Shown: positions 9,563 through 17,982, counted from the stretch's first letter. The stretch: 64,000 bases of DNA from SAR116 cluster bacterium AG-426-I14 (GCA_003210055.1 QCNS01000007.1:26918-90917), one strand, 5' to 3'. A program made the numbers and translations. The notes: generated by a model not told the origin, from the sequence alone.

Positions 9563-10136
9563 ATATAATTTGGTTAACAAGTCTGTTGCAAAAGATAAAA
9601 TAATCTTGAAATCAAAAGATATAACTTTTATTAAAAAAAAAATTAAATTAATTTATTCTTTTTCAATATACAATGGTCAATCAACAAAATTTAAAAATAA
9701 TTTTAAAAAACAATTTAATCTTAGTTTACCTAACATTTCTGAATACTCTAAATTAGATAAAATCACCGTATTGTGGATAAGAGATAATTCTTACTTTGTT
9801 TGTTCTGATTTTAATCTAAAAAAAAAATTTGAAAAAAGTGTTAACACCTTTTATTCACTTGCTTCAATAACTGATCAATCTGGAGGTTGGGCTAGTTTTT
9901 TTATTGAAGGGAGTTTAAAAAAAATGTTGTTAGAAAAAATGATAAATATTGATTATAATAAGCTCTCAGAAAAATCTGTAATAAGCACTTCTTTTTATGG
10001 TATAAGATGTTTATTTGTTAACAATTTAAACATAAATAAGTTGGAAGTTCTTTGTCCCATATCTTTTTCAGACTCAATTGAAAAAAAACTGTTAAATGTA
10101 ATTAATTTTACAAAGGCTGTACAATCAAATTATTAA
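9555..10136 (+). CDS. soxG: Sarcosine oxidase-like gamma subunit
   Basis: A 193-residue protein occupying the gamma-subunit slot and overlapping the alpha gene by 8 bases. SoxG is structurally related to the GcvT-like domain and packs against the alpha subunit. The SLASITDQSGGWASFFIEG segment (about residue 100) matches the conserved gamma core, where a similar DQSxGxA-like stretch precedes the strand reading ISG in relatives. The rest is poorly conserved, so the assignment leans on size and position. Confidence 0.8.
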   Translation: MFKYNLVNKSVAKDKIILKSKDITFIKKKIKLIYSFSIYNGQSTKFKNNFKKQFNLSLPNISEYSKLDKITVLWIRDNSYFVCSDFNLKKKFEKSVNTFYSLASITDQSGGWASFFIEGSLKKMLLEKMINIDYNKLSEKSVISTSFYGIRCLFVNNLNINKLEVLCPISFSDSIEKKLLNVINFTKAVQSNY

Positions 10137-10182
10137 CTTCTAGAATTTTATTTAGGGTATAACAAGCTTTGAAAGTTGCAAA

Positions 10183-11196
10183 ATGGTAAATGATAATAAT
10201 CAATCAATTGAACTATCGCTAGAGGAAATTAAAACATTAGTAATAAGAGTTTTTTCAAATAACGGTTGTGATATTAATAATTCTAATGCTTTGGCTTCAA
10301 CAATAACAGCTGCTGAAAGAGATGGTGCTTCATCACACGGATTGTTTAGAATACCAGGTTACATAGCTTCACTGGTTTCAAAAAAGGTTAATGGTAAATC
10401 AAACCCTATGGTTAAGAATAAAACAAATATAATTTTAGAGTGTGATGCAGATAACGGATTTGCACCTTTAGCTTTGGAAAAAAGTTTACCAATATTAGTA
10501 AATTCAGCAAAAAATAATGGTATTTCCACATTGTCTATTAAAAATTGTTATCATTTTGCTGCATTATGGCCTGAAACAGAATTTTTGGCTAAAAACGGAT
10601 TAGTAGGTATTGCTTGTACAGCATATAAACCTTCTGTTGCACCGGCTGGTTCCAAAGAACCTTTTTTTGGAACAAACCCTATATCAATGGCTTGGCCCAG
10701 AGATAATCATAATCCAGTAGTATTTGACATGGCTACAGCTACTATGGCTAAGGGAGAGGTAATGATAGCCGCTAGAGATGGGCATGAGCTTCCAGAGGGT
10801 GTTGGTCTTGATTCTAAAGGTAATATAACAAAGAACCCAAAAGAAATATTAAAAGGGGTTTTATTACCATTTGGAGGTTATAAAGGTTCTGCTATTTCAT
10901 TAATGGTTGAACTTTTTGCAGCAGGATTGACTGGAGATTATTTTTCATATGAGGCAGAATTATCAGATAATAATGATGGTGGTCCGCCAAAGGGAGGTGA
11001 GTTTTTATTAGCAATGAACCCTGATATAATTGCAGATAATAATTGGAAAATTCATTGTGAAAATTTTTTTTCAAAAATAAAAACTTTAGATGGTGTTAGG
11101 CTCCCTGGTGAACGCAGGCATAAAATTCGAAATCAAACAAATGCTACAAGAAATGTTAACAAAGAACTTTATAATAAAATTAATGAACTTTGTTAA
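10183..11196 (+). CDS. dpkA: Delta1-piperideine-2-carboxylate / Delta1-pyrroline-2-carboxylate reductase (Ldh family)
   Basis: A 337-residue NAD(P)H-dependent reductase of the malate/L-lactate dehydrogenase-2 superfamily, which differs from Rossmann dehydrogenases. It shows AAERDGASSHGLFRIPGY, NCYHFAALWPE, FFGTNPISMAWP, VFDMATATMAKGEV, LLPFGGYKGSAISLMVELFA and RLPGERR. From memory this run of motifs is close to Pseudomonas DpkA, which reduces the cyclic imines made from D-lysine or D-proline/hydroxyproline to L-pipecolate or L-proline. Located just after the sox-like genes, it could reduce an imine made by that oxidase. Its stop codon directly abuts the stop of the convergent gene. Confidence 0.8.
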   Translation: MVNDNNQSIELSLEEIKTLVIRVFSNNGCDINNSNALASTITAAERDGASSHGLFRIPGYIASLVSKKVNGKSNPMVKNKTNIILECDADNGFAPLALEKSLPILVNSAKNNGISTLSIKNCYHFAALWPETEFLAKNGLVGIACTAYKPSVAPAGSKEPFFGTNPISMAWPRDNHNPVVFDMATATMAKGEVMIAARDGHELPEGVGLDSKGNITKNPKEILKGVLLPFGGYKGSAISLMVELFAAGLTGDYFSYEAELSDNNDGGPPKGGEFLLAMNPDIIADNNWKIHCENFFSKIKTLDGVRLPGERRHKIRNQTNATRNVNKELYNKINELC

Positions 11197-11808
11197 TTAA
11201 TAACCTGCACCTTTTTCCTTTGAAGAAATGCTATCTTTAACAAAACTATTTTTTCCAAAAGAAAGGATTGTACTCCAATCATTGTCATCAATTTTGTATT
11301 CATTAACCTTTTTCAATAGTGACAAATTATTTGACTGTATACATAACTTTTCTTGACTTATAAAGTAATAATCTGAATTTAAGTTTCTTTTTAAAACACA
11401 CACTTTTGACTTATTTGATTTAGCGATAAGAATATTTTTTTTATTTTTTATTGAAAATTTAATATTAAATTCTTTTGCAAACATACCAATCGCCGCAATT
11501 AAAAATTGAGGGGCAAAAACGTAACCTTCCCATTGACATTTTTTTGAAATAATATTCTCTATTAAACTTAAAGAAAAAAATGGAGCAATAAAAAGATTCT
11601 CTTTTTCTTTACAAATTAAGTTAGGTATATAATTTATCTTATTGTATTTGTTTAACAAATAACAAATTTCTCTACTGTATTTTATATTATGCTGAGATAA
11701 AAAAACACACATTTTACCTGTTTCGTAAGCAAGCCCCCATTCTAAGTTTATACCTCTAATTGCCTTGACAATTTCTGAATTAATTTGGTTGAGAGATACT
11801 CGAGTCAT
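11197..11808 (-). CDS. DUF3726 family protein
   Basis: A 203-residue protein without signal peptide or membrane segments. The opening MTRVSLNQINSEIVKAIRG followed by EWGLAYETGKMCVFLS resembles the N-terminus of DUF3726 proteins, whose function is unknown to me. The centre and C-terminus are strongly lysine-rich and little conserved. It is the last gene of a minus-strand operon. Its first 29 bases overlap the end of the upstream 564-residue unknown gene, so the two are probably made together. Confidence 0.65.
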   Translation of the reverse strand: MTRVSLNQINSEIVKAIRGINLEWGLAYETGKMCVFLSQHNIKYSREICYLLNKYNKINYIPNLICKEKENLFIAPFFSLSLIENIISKKCQWEGYVFAPQFLIAAIGMFAKEFNIKFSIKNKKNILIAKSNKSKVCVLKRNLNSDYYFISQEKLCIQSNNLSLLKKVNEYKIDDNDWSTILSFGKNSFVKDSISSKEKGAGY

Positions 11809-13474
11809 AATTTTCTAATATAGGAAAGAACCATTCTATTTTTTGTTTTTTAATTATTTGATAGGGTAATGGCGCTCCTTGAAACAAAGTAATTCTTGTC
11901 CACAAATCAGATTTTGGATCAAACTTTGTTGCACCAAAAAAACTTAATTTAAATCTTAAAATATCAATTGGTTTCATTTTTTTATGAGTTAAACTTTCAT
12001 GAATTTCACTATATTTATACTTTTCATTTATCAAAATTCTTTTGATAATATATTTCATTTCTGGATTAATTAATATTAAATCTGAAATCTTTAATTTTTT
12101 ACTATATTTGTTTAATAAAAAATATAATTTATTTACTTGCAAGCAAATATCTAAGGGTAATCTCTTATCATATCCATTATCTAAATTTTTAACACCCAAT
12201 CTTGGTTCTTCTTTAGTTTCAGATACATACCAAAAATAGTGATCATTATTTTTATACTTATTATTTTTGTTTATTGCCCACAAATAATTTTTTAAAATTA
12301 TTTTCTTTAACTTTGATATTGTATGATTAAAATTAACTAGTTCATTTTCATCACAGCTCATTTTATTTGAAATATTATCAGACATAATAGGAAAAGCTTC
12401 AATAAAAATACTATATAGTATTTCCTTTGTTTCTTGAGAAACATCTTTGATATAAGACAAAAAATTTTTCAATGGAAATTCATTTTTTAATAATGATAAG
12501 ACTTTCTTATTATTGATTATTGATGATAATTCTTTTCTACTCTTGAGTATTTTTCTTTTTTGAACTGTATCTTCTACTTTCCATTGACATATATGTAAAT
12601 AAGCTTTTTTTAACGATGCAATAATAAACTTTATACGATTTTGGCTAACAACTTTTTTTGAACTAATTTTTTTAAGTAATTTGTATTTATTATCAATCCA
12701 TGTATGTATTAACTTTGGATGATTAATTATATAAGGCGCCATTCCAAGACCTGTCGCATTTCCAGTTCCAATAAACTGAGAAATTTTCTCATCGAGCTTA
12801 ATACTTGTTGTACCACCTTTGGCTTTCGCTAAAAAATTTATTAGTTCTATAGAAAAATATTTAAGCATATAAACAGTTAACATTTCAGCCCAGAAAGGAT
12901 TTCTTAAAACCTTACAATTATCTTTTATATCAAAATCATGGATGCCAAACTTTCCATTCCCATAAACGGCCGTAGTTCTAAGAAGATATCCAATATCCCT
13001 TATAAGGTTAAAATCAGGTTGTTTACCTTTAGCTAAGTTATTTAGAGTATGTTTATATAACCTCATAGATTTATTTGCTCTACTGAGAGTAATTTGTTTA
13101 TTTAAATGCTGACCTTTCTCTTGAAGTGGAACATTTTTTTTTAAATGAATAAGTTCTTTTTTACTAGGTACGCCTTTGAACAAAGTGAATGTTAAATCCC
13201 ATTTATCAGCGATTACTCTATCACTTCTATCTTCATCAGTTATTAAGTGAGCAAAAACAATTAAAGAATATATATTCTCATGAGTATTCACAGTAATTAT
13301 TGAAGAACCTTTTCCTTTATTATTTATTTTCCAATCTAAAATATTAAATACCCATTGCTTTTTAAAAATTTCGTTAATTAATTGCCTTGAAAAAGATAAT
13401 CTTGTTGAATGAAATGACCCGAGATTATCAAGCTTCATTAAGTCATTTGGTAGATCTGAAATAAGATGGTTCAT
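11780..13474 (-). CDS. Conserved protein of unknown function, 564 aa
   Basis: No catalytic motif I can name. The N-terminal third has the best conserved-looking stretches: ITVNTHENIYSLIVFAHLI, SDRVIADKWDLTF, LSRANKSMRLYKHTL, YLLRTTAVYGNGKFGIHDF, and then FIGTGNATGLGMAPYIINHP near residue 240. I recall similar sequences encoded next to DUF3726 genes in other proteobacteria, but no assigned function. No signal peptide or transmembrane helix is seen, so it is probably cytoplasmic. The C-terminus (DLWTRITLFQGAPLPYQII) is also compact and conserved-looking. It overlaps the DUF3726 gene by 29 bases. Confidence 0.7.
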   Translation of the reverse strand: MNHLISDLPNDLMKLDNLGSFHSTRLSFSRQLINEIFKKQWVFNILDWKINNKGKGSSIITVNTHENIYSLIVFAHLITDEDRSDRVIADKWDLTFTLFKGVPSKKELIHLKKNVPLQEKGQHLNKQITLSRANKSMRLYKHTLNNLAKGKQPDFNLIRDIGYLLRTTAVYGNGKFGIHDFDIKDNCKVLRNPFWAEMLTVYMLKYFSIELINFLAKAKGGTTSIKLDEKISQFIGTGNATGLGMAPYIINHPKLIHTWIDNKYKLLKKISSKKVVSQNRIKFIIASLKKAYLHICQWKVEDTVQKRKILKSRKELSSIINNKKVLSLLKNEFPLKNFLSYIKDVSQETKEILYSIFIEAFPIMSDNISNKMSCDENELVNFNHTISKLKKIILKNYLWAINKNNKYKNNDHYFWYVSETKEEPRLGVKNLDNGYDKRLPLDICLQVNKLYFLLNKYSKKLKISDLILINPEMKYIIKRILINEKYKYSEIHESLTHKKMKPIDILRFKLSFFGATKFDPKSDLWTRITLFQGAPLPYQIIKKQKIEWFFPILENYDSSISQPN

Positions 13475-13500
13475 TTTGTAATATTTAATACCATTAATTG

Positions 13501-14472
13501 TTACCTAAAAGAATTAGTTCTTTTAAAAAAATCGATCCAATTTTCACCTTGTATTTTTTTTATCTGATTATCTGTTAAGCCTGATTGAGATAAATTTTCA
13601 AAAATTTTATGCCAATCTTTATTATCTTTAAACCAACTTGGCATTTTTGGAAATCCTGGATTTGAAGGTGATCCTTCTCCATAATCCATATTTTTTGTCC
13701 ATCTACCAACTCTCATCCATTCTACAATTGAATCAGGTTGATCTTGACACAAGTCAGAACCAAAGCCAATGTGTTCAACACCAATAAGTTCAATAAGATC
13801 TTTTATCATGTTTGTAAATTCTTCAACACTACAATTTGATGAATTTTTTAGATGATGTGGATATAAAGAAAGGCCTAATATACCGTTATTTTCTGATAAT
13901 GCTCTTAAAACTTTATTTGATTTATTTCTTTTTGCTTTATGCCAAAACTCTGGGTTTGCATGACTGATTGTTATCGGGACTGATGAATATTCAATTGCTT
14001 CTAAAGTTGATTTTTCAGAAGAATGTGACATATCAATAATCATGCCTACTCTATTCATTTCTTTTACAACCTCTTTTCCCATTCTTGTTAGACCACTATC
14101 TTGTTCTTCATAACAACCAGTAGCTAACAAAGATTGATTATTATAAGTTAATTGCATAAATCTAGCGCCCAACCTATGTAAAATCTCTATTAATCTAATA
14201 TCATCTTCAATTGGGGAGGGGTTTTGAAAACCAAAAATAACTGCAGTTTTATTATTTTCTTTGGCATAAATAATATCTTTAAGACTGTATGCAGGAAGTA
14301 TTAAATTAGAAAAACTTTCAAAATAGGAATTCCATTTTTCAAAATTTAAAATAGTTTCACGAAATTGTTCATGGTAAGCAATTGTAACATGAACTGCGGT
14401 TAAATTAGACATTCTCCATTGTTTAAATATTTTTTCAGACCAATTGCAATATTGTAATCCATCTATAATCAT
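13501..14472 (-). CDS. M19 (renal dipeptidase-like) family protein with missing metal ligands
   Basis: A 323-residue TIM-barrel protein of peptidase family M19. The two late histidines are present, in IIDMSHSSEKS (His150) and ITISHANPEF (His171). The N-terminal HxD motif is absent (the protein begins MIIDGLQYCNW), and the bridging Glu expected near residue 83 is Gln (IFGFQNPSP). The GFGSDLCQDQPD segment near residue 238 is retained. From memory, a similar HxD-less M19 protein lies beside dimethylglycine catabolism genes in Pseudomonas (PA5396), which fits the sarcosine-oxidase-like genes nearby. Dipeptidase activity is doubtful. Confidence 0.8.
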   Translation of the reverse strand: MIIDGLQYCNWSEKIFKQWRMSNLTAVHVTIAYHEQFRETILNFEKWNSYFESFSNLILPAYSLKDIIYAKENNKTAVIFGFQNPSPIEDDIRLIEILHRLGARFMQLTYNNQSLLATGCYEEQDSGLTRMGKEVVKEMNRVGMIIDMSHSSEKSTLEAIEYSSVPITISHANPEFWHKAKRNKSNKVLRALSENNGILGLSLYPHHLKNSSNCSVEEFTNMIKDLIELIGVEHIGFGSDLCQDQPDSIVEWMRVGRWTKNMDYGEGSPSNPGFPKMPSWFKDNKDWHKIFENLSQSGLTDNQIKKIQGENWIDFFKRTNSFR

Positions 14473-14481
14473 TATTTATCT

Positions 14482-15072
14482 CTATTTTTTTGACTCTATT
14501 TTTAACATATTAGAAAAGTCAGATATTCTTGGTATAGGCCAATCAGGTGTGTCACACGGCACTTTAAAAACATTTAAGGTCATAGAAATTAAACTATAAT
14601 ATCCACATATTCCGACAATATCTATTACTTTTGTTTTGCCAAGTTTTTCTAATGCTAAATTAAAAGTATTTTCTTCAACATTTTTTAAAATATTAGCTTC
14701 TGCAGAAAAATCAAAAACTATTTGTTCAATTTCATTTTCAAAAATCGGTCGTTCAGCTTTTGATATTATATCAACATGTTCTTTTTTTATTCCAGCTTTA
14801 ATAGCAAGTGGTGCATGATGCTCCCATTCGAATTCAGAAGACCATACTCTTCCAGTTGTTATTATAGCTAATTCTGATAAAGATGGATCTAAACTTGTTT
14901 TATATCTCGCATATGCTCCAACTTGTTGAGCACATTTTGCTAATTCTGGATTATTTAACCAAATTCTTAGTGGCCCAACTACTTTTCCTCTAGGGCCATT
15001 TACAATTTCGTCATATACTTTTTTTTGTTCAATATTTAAATCATTTTCATTCCAGTCTTTTAACCTTGGCAT
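14482..15072 (-). CDS. Carboxymuconolactone decarboxylase family protein
   Basis: A 196-residue all-helical protein of the CMD/AhpD superfamily: VVGPLRIWLNNPELAKCAQQVGAYARY, then SELAIITTGRVWSSEFEWEHHAPLAIKAGI, where the EWEHH segment corresponds to the conserved E-x-x-x-H part of the family. There is no CxxC, so it is not an AhpD-type disulfide reductase. This longer branch is often found beside amidase or hydrolase genes of catabolic operons. Its reaction is unknown. It lies 9 bases upstream of the M19-like gene and 12 bases downstream of the amidase gene. Confidence 0.82.
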   Translation of the reverse strand: MPRLKDWNENDLNIEQKKVYDEIVNGPRGKVVGPLRIWLNNPELAKCAQQVGAYARYKTSLDPSLSELAIITTGRVWSSEFEWEHHAPLAIKAGIKKEHVDIISKAERPIFENEIEQIVFDFSAEANILKNVEENTFNLALEKLGKTKVIDIVGICGYYSLISMTLNVFKVPCDTPDWPIPRISDFSNMLKIESKK

Positions 15073-15084
15073 TTTATTTACTCC

Positions 15085-16227
15085 TTAAAACTTATGTAAA
15101 TTTTGTAAAATTACTTCATCAGTATTTTTACTTCCTAGTATTGATAGGCCAACCGGCCCATTCTTCATTATGAATTTAGGTATAGATACTTGTGGTCTTG
15201 ATGATAAACCCGAAATTGAAGTCATCATCATTATTTTTTTTCTTGCTTCTAGTGATTTATTTTGAGACATGCTTAATTTAGGTGCAGAGAATGGGGTAGT
15301 TGGAAAAATAGCAAACATTTCAGAGGTCAAATTTTCATTCAAGTTTGCAACCAACTTATTTTTAAACTCAATTGCTTGTAAATACTCCTTTTCTGAAATT
15401 TTATTTGCCATTTCTAAACGAGAATTAATTTCGCTAGATATTTTAGGATTATTTTTTAAAATCCATGGAATAACATTTTTTTGAACCTCAAAACCTTGTA
15501 TGATTCTAAATTTATCAGAAATAATATCTTTTTTAAAATGAGTTATATTAATTTTTTTAATATTACCAAATTTGAACTTACAATATTCATTAAATTTTGT
15601 TTTAACTTCTTCTGTAGCTAGATCTAATAAATCTTGAGCTATTACAATTGTTTCAATAGATTTATCTTTGATGTTTTTTAAAAAAACTGTTCCCAATAAT
15701 TTAAAAGTATTTATGTTTTTGGAAAACCAGCCAATAGTATCTAAACTTGGAGCCATTGGATAGACTTTATCTGTATTAATTCTTCCATGTGTAGGTCTTA
15801 TTCCATATAAACCACAAAATGAGGCTGGTACTCTAACAGAACCGCCAGTGTCACTTCCTATTGAAAAATGAATATTTTTTTGAGTTAAACCTGCAGCAGA
15901 GCCTGAACTGGAGCCTCCTGGAACACAACCTGGTGCAGATTTATTTGATGGTGTGCCATAATGTTTGTTTTCACCAATAATAGAATAAAAAAACTCGTCA
16001 CATATTGTGATTCCTTTTAATATAGCACCTTGATCTAAAATTTGTTTTAAAAATGGAGCAAAATCTTTAGCGGGTGTACATTTTTTGTAGAAGTCTGGAT
16101 TACCACAAGAGCATTTTAGACCTCTGACATCGCACATATCCTTTAATAAAAATGTCTTTCCATTCAAAATACCTTTTTTCGATAAACGAATAGTTTTCTT
16201 CGGAGAATGTGGCATCAAAAAATTCAT
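15085..16227 (-). CDS. Amidase signature family hydrolase
   Basis: A 380-residue amidase with the Ser-cisSer-Lys triad visible: Lys29 in LLKDMCDVRG, the GGSSSGSAAG loop (residues 104-112) with the cis-Ser, and the nucleophile Ser130 in GSDTGGSVRVPASF. The residues before the Lys are fewer than in most amidases (about 450-480 aa in total), a compact form that still keeps the core. It hydrolyses an amide or carbamoyl bond of an unknown small molecule. It is the first gene of the minus-strand operon running to 11197, divergent from apt with a 50-base gap. Confidence 0.88.
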   Translation of the reverse strand: MNFLMPHSPKKTIRLSKKGILNGKTFLLKDMCDVRGLKCSCGNPDFYKKCTPAKDFAPFLKQILDQGAILKGITICDEFFYSIIGENKHYGTPSNKSAPGCVPGGSSSGSAAGLTQKNIHFSIGSDTGGSVRVPASFCGLYGIRPTHGRINTDKVYPMAPSLDTIGWFSKNINTFKLLGTVFLKNIKDKSIETIVIAQDLLDLATEEVKTKFNEYCKFKFGNIKKINITHFKKDIISDKFRIIQGFEVQKNVIPWILKNNPKISSEINSRLEMANKISEKEYLQAIEFKNKLVANLNENLTSEMFAIFPTTPFSAPKLSMSQNKSLEARKKIMMMTSISGLSSRPQVSIPKFIMKNGPVGLSILGSKNTDEVILQNLHKF

Positions 16228-16277
16228 TTGTTTCGTAACCTAGATTAATTATTATAATATTATTTTGTTAAAATATT

Positions 16278-16799
16278 ATGAGCAATATAAATTTATATAA
16301 TTATATAGAAAGTATTAGTGATTTCCCAAAAAAGGGGATTTTATTTAGAGATATTAGTCCTTTGCTTGCTAATTTTGAAGCGATTTCTGAACTTAGAAGT
16401 ATTTTTTTAAATGAAGCTTTGAAATATAAAATTGATTATGTGGCGGGAATAGATGCTAGAGGTTTCTTATTTTCTACTTTATTAAGTCAAGATTTAAAGG
16501 TTGGTTCAATTTTGATCAGAAAACCAGATAAACTTCCAGGAGAGTTGTACACTCGCACTTATAAATTAGAATATGGTGAATCCAACTTATCAATTAAAAA
16601 ATCTTTAGATATTAAGAATAAAAATATAATTTTAATAGATGACTTATTAGCTACTGGAGGCACATTAAAATGTGCAGAAGATTTAATAAATGATAATGGT
16701 GGTAATGTAACTCTTTCAATGGTTGTCATAGAATTAGTTTCACTTAAGGGAAGACATAAACTCTCTCCTAATTTTTATTCAGTTTTAAAGTATGATTAA
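16278..16799 (+). CDS. apt: Adenine phosphoribosyltransferase
   Basis: A 173-residue type I phosphoribosyltransferase converting adenine and PRPP to AMP. It has the family start FPKKGILFRDISPLL, the VAGIDARGFLF segment, and the PRPP-binding loop ILIDDLLATGGTL near residue 120. Length is normal. It overlaps the downstream nucleosidase gene by 8 bases. The two steps (release of adenine, then salvage) are consecutive, so they form a functional pair. Confidence 0.95.
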   Translation: MSNINLYNYIESISDFPKKGILFRDISPLLANFEAISELRSIFLNEALKYKIDYVAGIDARGFLFSTLLSQDLKVGSILIRKPDKLPGELYTRTYKLEYGESNLSIKKSLDIKNKNIILIDDLLATGGTLKCAEDLINDNGGNVTLSMVVIELVSLKGRHKLSPNFYSVLKYD

Positions 16800-17340
16800 A
16801 AAGAGTGATACAGTTATCCTTGTTGCAATTCCCAAAGAGCTGCCAAAATTATTATTGCCAGATTGGAATATTATTTATACTGGCGTTGGTAAAATAAATG
16901 CTTCTTTTGCTATTTCAAAAGCTTATTTTGAGTTTAAGCCTAAAATATTTATAAACTATGGTACTGCTGGCGCTTTGAATCATTCTCTATCTGGTTTATT
17001 GGAGGTGTCAAAGTTTGAGCAAAGAGATATGGAAGTTTCGGCATTAGGTTTTAAAATTGGAGAAACTCCTTTTGAAAAATTATCTACAATAACTAATTCA
17101 GAAAAAGGTTTTTCATGTAGTACGGGAGATAATTTTGTGACTAAAGTTCCAAAAATTAAAACTGATTTAGTTGATATGGAGTCATATGCATATGCCAAAT
17201 TCTGTAATTTATACAATATTAAATTTTACTGTTATAAGTATGTTTCTGATAATGCCAATGAAAATGCTTCAATCGATTGGAATAAAACTATCAAAAATGG
17301 TGCAAAAGAATTTGCTAATTTTCTTTTAAATTTTAATTAG
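16792..17340 (+). CDS. 5'-methylthioadenosine/S-adenosylhomocysteine nucleosidase-like protein
   Basis: A 182-residue purine nucleosidase, about 50 residues shorter than E. coli MtnN. The key elements remain: Glu16 in AIPKELPK (general acid position), FINYGTAGAL, STGDNFV, LVDMESYAYAK (ribose-binding Glu) and KYVSDNANE with the catalytic Asp. It probably cleaves methylthioadenosine or S-adenosylhomocysteine to release adenine, which Apt then recovers. The shortness looks like family-level compaction rather than damage, because start, core and end are all intact. Confidence 0.8.
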   Translation: MIKKSDTVILVAIPKELPKLLLPDWNIIYTGVGKINASFAISKAYFEFKPKIFINYGTAGALNHSLSGLLEVSKFEQRDMEVSALGFKIGETPFEKLSTITNSEKGFSCSTGDNFVTKVPKIKTDLVDMESYAYAKFCNLYNIKFYCYKYVSDNANENASIDWNKTIKNGAKEFANFLLNFN

Positions 17341-17375
17341 AAGATGACGAAAATGCCATCTTCTAATTTTTTTTT
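17339..17375 (+). terminator. Rho-independent terminator after the apt-nucleosidase operon
   Basis: An 8-bp perfect stem (AGAAGATG at 17339-17346 with CATCTTCT at 17357-17364) is followed by a run of nine T. The run ends inside the stop region of the convergent membrane-protein gene. Only the plus-strand side has a T tract, so it terminates plus-strand transcription. Confidence 0.85.
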
Positions 17376-17955
17376 AAGAAAAAGAATTTTGAGCAACTGT
17401 CATGCCTACTAACATAGGTATAGATAGTAATGTATTAGTTCTTGAAAACAGCATAGCAGTTTTTGCTGATTTTGCTTTAGTTTCAGCATCAACTTTCACT
17501 ATACCTAAAGCTCTTTTTTGATTAGGCCAAATTACAGCCCAGACATTAATAAACATTATTATACCTAACCACATACCGATGCCAATTGGCCAAAATTCAT
17601 TAGAAAATGTCAATGCCTCGAACAAGTAGCCTTTGATATATGCTAATTTTAATCCAGTTAAGATGGTTATAACTGCACCCCATCTGAACCAAAATAGTGC
17701 ACTTGGTGCAATAAATTTACTAATAGCTGGCTTTTGATCATCTGGTATTCTGCTCATATTAGGTATTTGAACAAAATTAAAATAATATAATATACCTACC
17801 CACATTATAGCTGATAAAACATGTAACCATCTTAATATCCACATACTAAAGGCGGTTTTATCAAAGGAATTTCCAGATAAAGCTATTATAAATAAAACGG
17901 CTAATACAAAAGAAATGATGATTGTAAACTTTAAATTATTTAGTATGAAAGTCAT
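17374..17955 (-). CDS. Membrane protein with urate oxidase N-terminal-like (PuuD-type) domain
   Basis: A 193-residue integral membrane protein with about five hydrophobic helices. The segments WILRWLHVLSAIMWVGILYYFNFVQ, PSALFWFRWGAVITILTGLKLAY and IGIGMWLGIIMFINVWAVIWPNQKRAL match the membrane domain of bacterial PuuD (Urate_ox_N), including His, Trp and Asn positions. PuuD adds a C-terminal cytochrome c domain, which is absent here. Stand-alone versions of this domain occur in marine alphaproteobacteria with no known role. It follows sodB on the same strand after 27 bases. Confidence 0.7.
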   Translation of the reverse strand: MTFILNNLKFTIIISFVLAVLFIIALSGNSFDKTAFSMWILRWLHVLSAIMWVGILYYFNFVQIPNMSRIPDDQKPAISKFIAPSALFWFRWGAVITILTGLKLAYIKGYLFEALTFSNEFWPIGIGMWLGIIMFINVWAVIWPNQKRALGIVKVDAETKAKSAKTAMLFSRTNTLLSIPMLVGMTVAQNSFS

Positions 17956-17982
17956 TTAATTTAAATATATGAATTGTAATAA

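Noticed and set aside
10137..10182. Glycine or other riboswitch before the reductase gene
   Set aside because: The gap is only 46 bases, too short for a riboswitch.
16792..17340. Pseudogene call for the short nucleosidase
   Set aside because: Catalytic residues and both ends are intact, with no frameshift or internal stop.
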